Program-made: the position numbers and the translations under genes | Assembly: GCA_965649825.1 (NCBI GenBank) | Contig: OZ287694.1 | Coordinates: forward strand, 124,001 to 188,000 | Direction: 5' to 3' | Length of the DNA stretch: 64,000 bases | Origin: Penicillus capitatus | Lineage: Eukaryota; Chlorophyta | Part shown: piece by piece, positions 36,001 to 47,500 of the stretch | Layout of the letters: every line of letters starts with the position of its first letter | How positions within the stretch are numbered: the first letter of the stretch is position 1 | Notes under the pieces: generated by a model | The model's database searches: none | What the model was told of the DNA's origin: nothing | The model's input: only the letters and a program-made list of their open reading frames with translations

Positions 36001-39000
36001 TCGACATCTAGGCGCGTTGCATGTCCATGATATGGATCCTGATGGAACGTACGGAGAGGACAATGATCTGATGATCGACGGCTGTACGTCAAAGAATCAG
36101 AACACATTCCGGACGCCAGAGAACGAGCTGACCTGTGCATCTTACTTTCGTATTTTGAAAAGAGTGAACGCTCGATCCGTTCGCTTCAAAAGCACAAACT
36201 TCACGGAGAACAAAGCAATGGCAGGCGGCGCCATCTTCACGAACAATTTCACGATGATCAGAATCCTTCCAGACTTGCAGGGAGATCCAAACCCAGATGT
36301 GGACAGCTCGCTTGGATATGCGTTGACAGAGAATGCGTCTCAGTTCACCGCTTCAGGTGTGTCTTTTGACAGGAACGTCGCCGTCGATAAAGGATATGGC
36401 GATCGCGCTGCATCAACGCCATTTGTGGCGTTTCTCCACGAGCTGGACGACGAAGAGAATGACAAGAGACGCAGTAGCATCACGAAGAGCTTCTTTCTCA
36501 GTGGAGATCATCTTCAGTTCGATGTCCGATTCACAGATGGAATTGGGCAGAACGTGACATTTGCCGATATCTTAACAGCACACATCAGTTGCGATGAAGA
36601 TCGAACACGAAGAGAAACATCGGGCTGCGCTCAGCTGGAGATAACTGGCCAGGAAGTAGCTCTGGTGAATGAAGACGGAACGTTGAGCTTCACAGATGTC
36701 AGATTGAGAGGCCTTAAAGATAAGACATACGTGCTGCGTGTTGACTACAACGCAACACCCGAGCTGCAAACTCTGAATGTGAAGCCATCCTACATCTATG
36801 TGAGCATCAGGCCTTGCATGGTTGGCGAGACCGCCGTTATCAAAGACGATCGGTATCTGATGTGCCAAGAATGCAGCAGTTCTACGTACAACATCAAACC
36901 AGAAGAGGCAGAATGCAGACCCTGTCCAGAGCATGGCAACTGCGAGTCCAAAGTGATCACACCGGACAACGGCTACTGGCAGAAGACGCCGTGTTCGGAT
37001 CGCCTATACAGATGCCTGCCGACATCCGCCTGTGATTTCGATGAGCGTTCAGAGGGGCTCGAGAAGCTCACGCAAGACTTGACGAGCTGCAACTTCAGCC
37101 AGGAATGGAGAACGAATTACACGCGCGATCAATGTGCAAAGGTACTACCAGCTATACTTCTCTTCTTACAGATGCAAGACGGTTGATTTCTGCCGAAGGG
37201 CCACGAAGGGCTACTCTGCGGATCGTGCGCATCCGGATATGGTTCTGGCTTGTCAGCGAAGTGCCGGAAGTGCTCGAAGGAATTTATCAACGTTGCTCTC
37301 ATTCTAACATCGGTTCTCTTCTTGATGGTGTGAAGAACTCCCTCCGGCACCCTCTTCCTGTACCTCCCTCTCGACGTCCTCGGCTTGGACGACACGTATC
37401 TCTCCCTCGCCTTGGCCGGGAGGTGGAGGTGGAGCATTGTTGCCGGAGTCGTTCCCGTGTTGGCTCATCTCACAAGCGCAGCGGAAGTCTTGGAATTGGA
37501 TGAGGATGGGCGAAAGCTCGGAGGCCACACAAACAGCTTTTGCAGCAAAGAGCGACTTGTTACAACTTTGGGAATAGACAGCGAATGTTTTTGACAGATT
37601 GTATGCGGTTCAGAACACAAGTGTAAACTTTGGATGTTTTAAACGAAAGGTGTTTTTTATGTGTCGAAACCTTGCTTAAATACTCCGACCCTGATGTGAC
37701 GACAGGAAAATCAGCCGGACTTCAAGAGTGAGTTCGCAATGAGGCTCCCACTGAAACCAGGTAATTCAGTATGAACTTCTAGAAGTTTCCTAGGAACTTC
37801 TAAGGAACTCACTCCCAGTCACCATGACTTGTTTGCGACTCAGCAGTGACGGTTACGTCGCACCGCCAAAGACGCAACAAGTGCTAAGTGACAGAAATGT
37901 CACCATTACAGAGACGTCCCATCACCGTTCTGTCAGAATTGCGCCATTCTTTCACATGGAGGGGACTGACAGGTATCACAATCAATGGCACACTCAACGA
38001 CAGGAAGACGAATCAAAGAGAGCTTCGTCGCCAAAATGCGCTGACGACACGATCGACCGAGCTGGGGCCCGTTACTTCTCTCAAAGATCAAGCAGAGACA
38101 TCGGACGCCGATGGGCCTTCTCACCGCAGTGATTCTCCAAACGACCAATCGATCGAAGGTGTTCCCGCAGATGATGTATTTCTCGCGAAGTGGAAAGCCG
38201 TCGAAATGTTCAAGGTGAGAAAAGCAAATGCCTTGCCCTCTCTCGCTCAATCTTCTGTGTCGCCTGCGCAGATCGTTCTGAGTTTTATCCAGACGACCAT
38301 TCTGCTGGCTTCTTTAGACGTCGGATGGGGCCTTCCTCTATTCATCTTGGCAGAAGCGGCAGGTGAGGCCGAGCATTGATTTGCGTTTTGTTAACGATTC
38401 GTTGCTGTGGCAGAATACATCAGTGGCCTCGCGTCTGATGGCAACAGACGCTCCGTGATGTGTCTGGATCTTAAAGATCCGTACATGCATCCCACAGCGC
38501 TGGCTTTTGCGTTCACCGTCTGCTTCGTTCCCGTCGTCGTGTTTTTTCTCTGGATCGCGTTCTGGATGATAATGGCTGTGAAACATGGAAACGACAGGCC
38601 TCCGCGTTACCTGGCGAAAAGATGTATGCTATCCCTCGTGGCTTTGTGGTACGTCACACTGGTGCCGGTGCTCAAAACGGCATTGAGCATCGGACTCTGT
38701 GTCGACGTGGAAGACTTGTTGGACGTCTATGCGGGCGACCTCACCACCAAGTACTGGGCCCTCGACACGAACATCCAGTGCTATCAGGGAGACCACGCCA
38801 ATCTTCTCTACTTCGTGGTCCTGGCATTCGTCTGTCCCATGTACGGCGGATTGCTGATTGTCTTTGCTCTTATAATCAGAGCTCCGGCCGAGCACCTCCG
38901 CGACAAGGACGGCTGGGTCTACGAGACGACAGGATTCCTCTATCGTAGTTACAGTCTGGGTCGCCGTCGTTACTGGGAAGTCGCTGTCGTTCTGAGAAAG

Positions 39001-39486
39001 GTGGCGATTGCCTTCATGGTGTTCTGCGCCCTCCTTTACGACAGCGTCGTCCCCATCACTGGCGTCGCGCACGTCATCACACTTGCCATCGCCGCACAGA
39101 TTGTTGTGAAGCCCTATCGCAAGGAATTCGAAGACCTGAACAGATTCGAATTGGTATCACTATTCGTTTCCTTGGTGACGATTCTGGTTGGGATTACGCT
39201 CGGACAAGAGGACTTCCCGGAAGACGTCATTCGCGAACTATCCACCGCCGCATGCGTCCTGCTCAATCTCGTCACCTTTGTTGCCTTTGCTTACCACATT
39301 CTGAAGTTCCTGGTCAATTACCTGAGACACAGTTTGTTAGAGAGTGGCGAAGACACTGCGTCAGATGCTAGCATGTTCGGTGTCCTGATGCAATGGATCG
39401 TCTACAAAATAAAGTGTCTGACTTCCAAGGCGACATCAACGACCGAAGATCCCGAAACCGCCGAGCAATCGGCCCTCGAAAACTAA
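33030..39486 (+). CDS. P3: Pmp-repeat beta-helix receptor-like protein with a 632-bp insertion in the membrane region
   Basis: Exons: 33030-33105, 33149-33398, 33448-33774, 33830-34096, 34143-34418, 34471-34746, 34793-35205, 35251-35487, 35539-35957, 36012-37141, 37199-37329, 37962-38214, 38272-38362, 38414-39486. Signal peptide (LPLLWLLLANVLILSC) and a shortened N-terminal module (FQDIVDCLNRSGVIRF). The helix has classic Pmp rungs (GGGMHIS, FVGNEALNGGGAALYI, GGAIYVSGG, FERNKAEWGGALYAE). The Cys-rich module (CRPCPEHGNCESK, GYWQKTPCS) and membrane half are very close to P2. Two problems: the frame breaks at an AAAA run near 33748 (one base short of KGGGVFLIQ), and a 632-bp segment separates membrane helix 1 from the rest. 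Unlike P4-P6, the helix is cut by many introns at rung boundaries. Possibly still functional, possibly two genes or decaying. Confidence 0.7.
37330..37961 (+). mobile_element. 632-bp insertion splitting the P3 membrane domain
   Basis: P2 reads FLM|GLTGIT without interruption; P3 has 632 extra bp exactly there. The segment starts within tgtgaagaa and ends within ttctttcaca, a short imperfect inverted repeat, with TGG on both outer sides. Splicing GT|gtgaag...atggag|G would restore the frame with one added Val. Unspliced, the upstream part ends at TGA 37331 and a new ATG at 37897 opens in frame into the membrane half. The insert also holds a TGATGTGACGACAG acceptor-like site (37692), a TTCtaGAAgtTTC cluster (37777-37789) and an open stretch (37328-37594) with a hydrophobic segment (LFLYLPLDVLGLDD). 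Family of the element unknown. Confidence 0.55.
37773..37807. promoter_or_regulatory. Heat-shock-element-like cluster inside the P3 insertion
   Basis: TTC-TA-GAA-GT-TTC is a perfect three-unit array of alternating nGAAn pentamers, followed by two more GAAC/TTC units (gGAAcTTC, then aaGGAA). It lies about 90-120 bp upstream of the ATG at 37897 that opens into the P3 membrane half. Match to the HSF consensus is seen; activity is inference. Confidence 0.4.
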
Positions 39487-39524
39487 ACAAAATGAGCTCC
39501 ATTAGCTAGAGGCTTTTCCTTGTA

Positions 39525-39623
39525 AGCTGAGCTCCAAAACGGGCTCATATCACATAAGCTGTGCCATAGATTCTTTCTTCCTTTTCAAGCTGAGCCCGAA
39601 GTAGGGCTCAAATTACATAAGCT
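39525..39623 (+). promoter_or_regulatory. Two hairpin elements in the P3 3' flank
   Basis: Copies at 39525-39560 (stem GAGCTC/GGGCTC with one T-G wobble) and 39588-39623 (perfect stem GAGCCC/GGGCTC). They have the same AGCT-hairpin-A(T/A)AT(C/T)ACATA-AGCT frame as the P2 pair, and lie about 40 and 100 bp after the stop. Confidence 0.6.
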
Positions 39624-40986
39624 GTGACGGGACTTGTCCTTTTTTGGCTGCCAAAAGCATTGACTTGCAGGCTTGCACATCATGTACACAGCATGTGTGC
39701 AGCTTGTTCTCCGAGACAGGTTTTTAATTGACGTGACAAAAGCGCAGCGTCCCACGCCTAATGCCGCGAGAAATGAAAGGACTTCGGTATTGCACGTCGT
39801 AAGTGAAATTCCGGACGACGTCATTCGAGCAGATGTCCAGAACAACTGTCGCAAGGTACGTTCCGGCGACAGGTGTCTATCTCTCGTCGGCAACGTCTAC
39901 CATATCTATGATAGAACGCCGACAATTTAAATAATACGTGCGTAGCCACTGTGGCTCTGAATACTGTCCTGTCTATTCTACGAGTAAGGTCCCGAGAGAC
40001 TTCGTTCGACGATGAGAAAACGTAAAGAAGGACCACGAGGTGGTCTGAAAAGAGAGCACTTAGAACAAGCTGCTGATAGCTGTTGTTGAACGTGCATCAA
40101 AAAAGAATCGGAAGAGTGACCGTCATCAGCTGCATACATCAAACGCGCTCTGCCAAAGAAAACGACGAAGCTGCACTCTTGGACTTCTGAAGTTGGCCTC
40201 AATGGATGTATTCTACAGCAGGACAACCGTTGATGTGTGATCGTGCGGCCGGTACTGGCAGGTTTAGGTCCTGCCACCGGTCTTTGTCGAGTCCAGTCTC
40301 CGACAACCGCAAGGACAACAGACATGGACACGTGTCCTCTGCCGTCTAGCGCGTCATCTGCTCTGTCTGCCTGTTCCGGATGGTCTTCTAAGAGTTCGGA
40401 TCGCTTCGCGAACCTGCAGAGGCTTGACGATGTTAACGCCATTCCGTCCGTCGATGCACAAACGACGAAAACTTCGGGAGAACGCTTCGCATCGCAACGC
40501 GTTGCACACTGTGCGCGCTAGAGGCTCGTGCGTCGGCGGGAGGTGGATGGGCAACGGCGGACGAAGAGAACAAACGGGACTGAGAAGACAGGAGCTGAGG
40601 TCCGCTAAAGGTATGTTTGTGTGGATAGTTGTTCTGTGCAAACAATGCCGACCTTACAGCAAATGTACAGGCCCGTCGAGACTGTACTGGGCAAGAGAGT
40701 TTGACGGTTTTGGAGATCCGGGCAGACAGACAGCTGTGTGCAGGCGAGAAGGCGACGGACGAATTTTGACGAGGAGTAAAACGACGGATGTGACGGCGGC
40801 CATCATTGCCAGTACAATTGTATTCATTCATCGTCGCGACGGTCTTTTTGTCGAAGCGCCAGCTGAGAACGCATATCGACTTCAGGAATACCTTCATGCG
40901 CCGCTCCTCAGATCCGAACGCGTCAAAACGAAGCGCCCAATGGCCGTTTCGTAACCTCCCTTGCCCCACCGCTATCTCCCTCCCGA
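39624..40986. other. Intergenic between P3 and the U-box gene
   Basis: 39640-40200 is the second copy of the P2 3' flank. From 40200 to 40986 there are open frames on both strands (40424-40954 on +, 40433-41002 on -) but none with recognisable family features. Upstream exons of the U-box gene could lie here. Confidence 0.45.
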
Positions 40987-43548
40987 ATGCACTCAATAGC
41001 ATGCGGAATATGCAGTACTGTCGTTAACGTTTTGCATTTTTTGCGTACACGGGGTGATGGTGCCCTTAGTGTGGCTCTGAAACTTGTCGAAGGCATCGCT
41101 GAACGTGCCGCGCACGCCGTGGCGAATACGGAGGGCTGCAAGCTGCTTGGCTCATTGGTCGAGCGGACGAAGCCATTTCTAAAGACATTGGCGCGGCAGC
41201 CATTGGACGACCCTTCTCTGCTGGCGGCTCTGGACCTCGTGTTCGATGCACTCGACGAAGCGGACCGAGTCATAGAGACGTGCTGCACGTCGACTTGTCT
41301 CACAGCGATGATCTGTGCTTCAACGTACAGCCAGATGCTGAAACGTACGGCTCAGAAACTGGAACAGGCATTGCAGCAAGTGCCCTTGACCAATCTATCC
41401 ATAACGGAAGAGATACACGAATGCATGCACGTCCTCAAAGAGGATCTGCGCCGAGCCACGTTTGACAGCGAGGGAACATCGACACACCAGACTCGAGTTT
41501 TGAAAGAGGAGATGGAAAAGGCCTTCCATCAGAATCTAAAGGGGACAGAAGAGATGAAGTCCATCGTCGTCGACATGATGATACAACAGTCGAGATCTGT
41601 GGACGCCAGACTGCGAGACGTGGATGTGCTCAAGGACTACATCCGCGAAGCACGAAGGGACAAAGACAGACAGCAGGAATTTGAGCTGCAGCAGATCATT
41701 GACGTGATTTCTGCCTCTGTGCAGCAGAAAGAGACAGCCGTGACTTCAGATGTGACAGTCGTTGCTCTCGATCAGCTTCGCTGTCCCATCAGTAAAGAGG
41801 CCATGCAGGACCCGGTGGTGCTGAAGGACTCAGGAGTGACGTACGAGCGAGCCAGTATTGTGAAGTGGTTGGGTAGGGAACACAGAGAGGATCCGGTGAC
41901 CAAGAGTGAGATCAGATCCGGCGATCTGATTCCAAACCGTTTAGTCAAGAGCATCGTGCGTTCTGCGTTTGGAATCGAAGGGTCGGCAGAACAGCAGACT
42001 CAAAAGGAAGAAGAACCGCCGTCCCTCGAGGCAGGATTGTACGAAGGACATGGTCAACATAAACGAGCAGATGGCACAGTGGCGTCTGCCTACCTTCTTA
42101 TCTGCCTTGATCCAGATGGAAACGTGCAGGGATCTGTGATGATCGAAGCGAAGGACAGCGACAGCGACAGCGAACAGCAGTTTTTGCTTATAGAAGGAAA
42201 GTGGGAAGCGTCGAATCCAAGCCTGTTTTTCACGGATACATGCGTTATGTACGAAGGCACGGTCTCTGCTGCCGCATTCCCTCAGAAGGCATTCCGATTC
42301 GTTGAAAAGACGACGCCACTTGAGGACTCCTTTCCTTCGAGCAGTTTCGAGCATCCGCAGCTTACGCCGCCACCGCCGCCACATCATTTCCTGCTTCGTT
42401 CTGGCCTTTTGGAAATGGAAGGGAACATCGTTGGTGCCAACGGGAAAAATCATCGAAGCAAAGCGCTGCTTTCGCTGAACAAAGATTCTGGTCTGCGAGG
42501 ATGGTTGTCGATCGAAAAGTCGCCTAGAAGCATTTGTGTGGGGAACGTACTGAGTGGCGGCTGGGAACTGAGTGGCGGCATGCATCTTACTCTCTACTTC
42601 CCGAGGTCAGAGAATGAACCCCTCGACCGTCCATCATCTCCTTCAAACTTTCTGGCGAAATACAAACTCGATGGAAATCTAAAAGTCAAAGATAGTGCTG
42701 GTAATCAACAAGGTAGTACCACACTTGAAGGCACGTGGAGGATGGCGGGATTAGGAGAAGATACGGCATTAGACACAACGCATCTGAAGAAGATCGTCAC
42801 AGGGCTAGAGTCCTTCGGCAAGTACAACTACGATTGCTTTCGCACGCCGTCTAGGAGATTGCCCACTCCGTTTCAGAATGCCATCAAGCTTCTCCGCTTG
42901 CCAAGTGAACCAGGTCATGCACAACGCCTCCATACATTTTGTCAAAGTTGCTTGTCGCAGGCCGTCTCATAGAACCCGGACTCAAGCGTTTCGGTGCCAT
43001 AGACCGCTTTCTTGGTTCGCACAGAAATCCTCTGTTTCCAGATGCGAGAGACGAGTTGACCAGCAATGCCTACTGGACGCGACTTCGAGCCTACTCGCTC
43101 ACGGTGTACTTGGAAGCCGCAGGTCGGCCAAATGAGTTCTTCATCAAGATCCATAAGCAACCCTGCCACAACCCAAAAGAGCCCAGGGCAGGCAGTTACT
43201 TGACAGTTCTCTCTCGCACTTCATATGAGGAAGCTAAAGACACGCATATCTGCTGCTTCGTAGCGCCAGACAGGTTTCTCTCGCTCACTGTCAGGCTTTC
43301 GCATGATTTGTTCGCGATGTGTTCATAGGAAGAATAGAGCATGTGTATGGAGGCTGGAGTACGCTGGAAACAGTGTCTATGCCACCGTCGTCAAGCACAA
43401 TGACGAAGCTGCTTCACAGTTCGTCGGATACGCACTCGCATCTCCGAAAACGCCAAGAGATGCCAGACACCAGGATGATTCTATATACGCTATCGTTAGT
43501 CCACTTCCCGAAAAATCGCTTCCTATCACTTTGTTCGATGAAAAGTGA
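40987..43548 (+). CDS. U-box E3 ubiquitin ligase with MLKL/HeLo-like N-terminal helical bundle
   Basis: Three exons (40987-42913, 42961-43273, 43329-43548), 819 aa. Residues about 25-150 form amphipathic helices of the MLKL_NTD/HeLo-like, plant-PUB-N-terminal type (ALKLVEGIAERAAHAVANTE, LLAALDLVFDALDEAD, QMLKRTAQKLEQALQQV). A coiled coil follows. A U-box lies at about 258-325: LRCPISKEAMQDPVVL, SGVTYERASIVKWL, DPVTKSEI and LIPNRLVKSIV, the standard zinc-free RING fold that recruits E2 enzymes. Residues 340-600 hold two beta-rich repeats (LYEGHGQHKRADG.. and LLEMEGNIVGANGK..), and the C-terminus (spliced) is of unknown fold (WTRLRAYSLTVYLEAAG). The start could be further upstream because gtcgtt..ccttag at 41020 could be an intron. 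Domain identity is good; target unknown. Confidence 0.75.
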
Positions 43549-44584
43549 GTCGGTGGAGGCTGAGCATAGTGCATTGCCAGTGGGGTTCAACTCAAACACT
43601 GTTGTGTTATTCTGATAGATGATGCGACTGTGGTCCTTAAGAGCATGAAAACATTATAGCATTTGCCATTGTAACGAACTTTCTGAGTTTGTCTGTCTCG
43701 GTCCTCACGTTGCAACACACGATTCAGTGGCAACTGTCACACATAGTCGTGTAAATGTCTCCCGTCAAGGACGGTCGTCCAGCGCGTCCGTTTCCAGATC
43801 ATCTGCTAGACTTCACCGTTAGAGTGAACGTGAACATTTGATCAGCGCTTTGCTGATGTGAGAGGAAAGCTTCACGTTTACAGTGCAAAAGGTGAACATG
43901 CGTCCATGTCCATGTATTCATATGCTACAGGTGACATACACGCCGTGTAAGCGCCCTTTGGAGATGGAACCCTTGGATTCCAAGACAATCACGATGTGAC
44001 AGTCTTGCCATTCTGACAGCTGATAAGACACTTAGAAGCACTCGATGTGTGACGGTCGTACATCGAGGAGAAACAAGAAGTGGCCCCCTTGTGCTAGACA
44101 AACTGCATGCAGACACGTGAGCCGTTGTTGACTGTGATGGTCTGTGAGGCAGTCAAGACAGTCTCCTGGCCGACTTTGAACAGCTCACTCTTCTCACACT
44201 CTATCCATCGGGACAGCAAACGAGACAGAGCAACGTTCCAAAACACGCCTGGAGGCAACTCTGCAGTACAGGACAGCCAGATGCGTAGCAGCTTCTTCGA
44301 CGCAATGCTTGTTATGCAGCAACACGTGTTCAGCAGAGAGAGTCGATGGTTTCAAGAATATCTACAAATGCACGTGTTTTTAACATACGCATCTTCCCAC
44401 GGTAGGTAATGGATCTGTCCAGGCTACTGCTACCCACTAGACTCGCTTGACAGAACAGTCAATGTTAAGTAGAGTGAAATGACAGCAAAAAAAAAAACAT
44501 CACAGAAGAGGAGAGTTTGGCGGCTCAGTTATCGCCTCGGGCACATTCCTACTGCCAACGATGCATTTGTTTCATCGATAGAGA
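43549..44584. other. Intergenic with dispersed repeat copy (44060-44290)
   Basis: No gene seen. The part at 44060-44290 is the second copy of the 20685-20895 repeat. A run of ten A's lies near 44486. Confidence 0.5.
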
Positions 44585-47500
44585 CTAGACAGAGAATCGT
44601 TCTTTGGCCCGCACAGAGAAAAGCGCGCAAACGACACGGATACTTCCCCAAGACTCCGCGTAATCGATCCCCTTAATCTTGAGGGCAATGCGTGAGTATG
44701 TGGCCAGTGAGATGAGGATTCTTGAAAAGAAGAAGACAGACAGTCCGCCAATCGCCAAAAACAGAATGACGGTGAGCAGGATATGGACTTCACTCGTGAC
44801 ACGGCTGTCGTTGAAAAGGAGGCCGCCCATAAAGGCTAGCTGTGAAACAAACAGAGAGGCGCTCTCGTAGGCGTTCAGCTCATCAAACGCTTGATCGAAG
44901 GGACGACACAGAGTGTGACAATACCGGGCAATGGTCAGAACGCTGAGAGCAAGGACACACTGGATGTTCGGTCCTAAAGTATAGCCAAAGGCGACGACGA
45001 CAGCGAGGAGCGATTTCCTGAGCATGATCATCGACTCCCAGAAGAAGAATCGGTCATCGTAGGCGCGGTACAGAAACCCAGTGGCTTCGTTGTACCACAC
45101 ATCGCGCTCCGGAGCGTACCGTCGAACGGACACCAGGGCGAAAGCGAGGCCAACGGGAAAGCCAAGGGAGAAGAGGAGCACCACGGGCCAGCCCAATGTG
45201 CCGACCAGCACGGAATGGGCGCCTTCATAGCACTCGACAGAGGTGTCCACCGCCCAGTAGTCGTGGGATGGTTTGACAGCGCCGCCACACGAGACGTCGG
45301 CCTTCACGCACACCAGGACGTCGACGGCTGTCTTGGTGACGGATTCGTAGGAGATGTAGGCGATGACCAAGTAACTCAAGAGGAGTCTCTTGGCAAAGTA
45401 CTGCCAGGTCTTGGCGAACTTGTAAAGGGCGATGGCCCAGAAGACGGCGAAGAAGACGGCGACCAACACTGGGATGCCCATGAAGATGATCGTCCTCAGC
45501 ACGGATCTTGGAATGCTGGCATCGGAGGGAAGAAAGCAGTCGATTGGCAGCGTCACCGTCTCCGTTGCGGCGCCTCCCAGAAAATCTACGTACACACGAA
45601 CTTTCAGTTGGCGTGTCCCTCTCTTGGAGCGCCACTGACCCACAGTTGACAGCAGGTGAATGATTGACGCTGTCCAGTTCATGTTCAGCGAAATAGCGAC
45701 GGCAACCACTTGGAAGAAGTTGATCGAAATCTACGGAGCATCCAACGCTGCTTTGGCGGCCGCACAGAAAGTGTCTCACTTTGAACAGCTCCACGAGACG
45801 TTCTTTGGTGCGCTCTGCCTTGAGTGAGAGATACTGGGGAGCCTCGGAATCAAGGGATGCCACGGTGCCTCCGATGTGGACAGCAGGAAACGCCTCGCTG
45901 TGCTGCGTCATCTCAATGTTCCTCTCTTCTCTGCTCCCGCTTGGCTCAACTCGGCGGCGGGATGTCATACGGTCCGCCGCCCGGGCAACGAGATTGCTCT
46001 TGATCACAAAACTCGTTACGAGCAACAGCAGAAACACCGCCAGAAAATAGAACAGAACATTCAGCTGACGTTGACGACACTCTGCACATTCCAGTGTCCG
46101 CGTACGTCCGTATCCATCTTCACACGAACCACACAGCGGACCCTTGTATCCCTAGAACACACAATCAGGATACCAAGGCACGTCATCACGAACGGCTTCG
46201 TGCCTGTCGGCACTGGGCGTCGCTGTAGTTGCCCAGCAGGACTGCATCGCACTCTTCGCAGCTGTGGATGTCCCTTGAAGCATTCACCAGTCTTTGTTGT
46301 CGCTCCTCATAATCGCAGGCCTCGTGTGTGAGGCACTCCTGGATGTGGTCCGAGCAGGGATCGCTGTGCCAGTGGCCGGGATTGGGATGGATGACGTCCG
46401 ATGTGCAGTTGCCGTTTTCGGGACACGGTTGGCATTGCTCAGATTCGGGGTCGAAATTGAACTCCGTTGCACTGCACGGAGAACACAGCTTGTCATCGGT
46501 CGATGTCGACTCGCCAATCAAGCACCGACGGACATTGACAATTAAGATGAGCTCCGGCAAATCCTCCTCCTTGAACTCGATCTTCACCGTGTAATTGCCG
46601 GGAGAATTGATCGTCGCAATGCCAGCTATGTCTGCTTCGCCGCTGTCAAGGGGCACATTGATGTTTCCTATGAAATAGCGTTCGGATGACAAGGTTGCCG
46701 CAACAGAGGTCTTCCATGCTCCGAAGGCTGGGCCCTGGCCAAAGGCATCGGTCACATTCAAGCGAATCACCGGAAGGGCATCGCCGCTCTTGTGGCCTTT
46801 GAGAAAGTGGAAGGTATCGTTGTGCCACGGTAGGAACGATCCAGTTCGGTTGTTCTCGATAAAGGGATGCACATGTCGTGCGTAGGATCCAACGAAGTCG
46901 CCAAAGTTCTTGGCAGTGTTGTTCCTCGCACCGCACAGTGCTCGTGGCGACGTGATCGGCTGCAAGGACGTGAATTGGCCTTTGCTGTACGGAGGCTTCC
47001 CAACGGCGGCCGAGCAGCTGTACCGAAAGGCCTTGGGATAGCTGGCGAAGATCGCCCCGCCAGCCGATGCTGTATTGCTGTTGAACGCGTTCTCGACAAG
47101 GGCGACGAATGTGCAGTTCGCCGCATGATCTTCGCAGTTTCTGTTGGCCTTCTGGCTCAACAAATGCATCGCCCCTAATGTTCAACGCCTCACGCGTCTC
47201 ACACGACCACCAACGGTACTCACCTCCAAGGAGTGCGCTGTTTCGGTGGAAGCGACAGCGGAAGAATTGGTATGCCCGTCCCCGAGGCTCCGCCGCCAGT
47301 ATGGACACCGCGCCGCCGTCGCTGCCTGCTCGGTTCTCATCAAATCGACAGGCCGAGCATCGAACTGCCGAATCCCGTTCGGCGAAGAAGCCACCTCCTG
47401 AATGAGCATGGCAGGCGTACACGATCAGCTGCTCAGCCGTCAGCTTCGAGGATTTGATAAAGACACCGCCGCCCCTTCTCGACGCACACGATGTCAGGAC

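Noticed and set aside
39673-39930. Small protein gene shared with the copy near 31855-32017
   Set aside because: Only about 48 codons are open in both copies; upstream frames are broken by different indels and a conserved GTAAGT lies inside, so coding is not supported.
46061-46331. Extra small genes between the membrane exons of P4
   Set aside because: These frames are intron and antisense pieces around the GC-AG intron 46152-46203.
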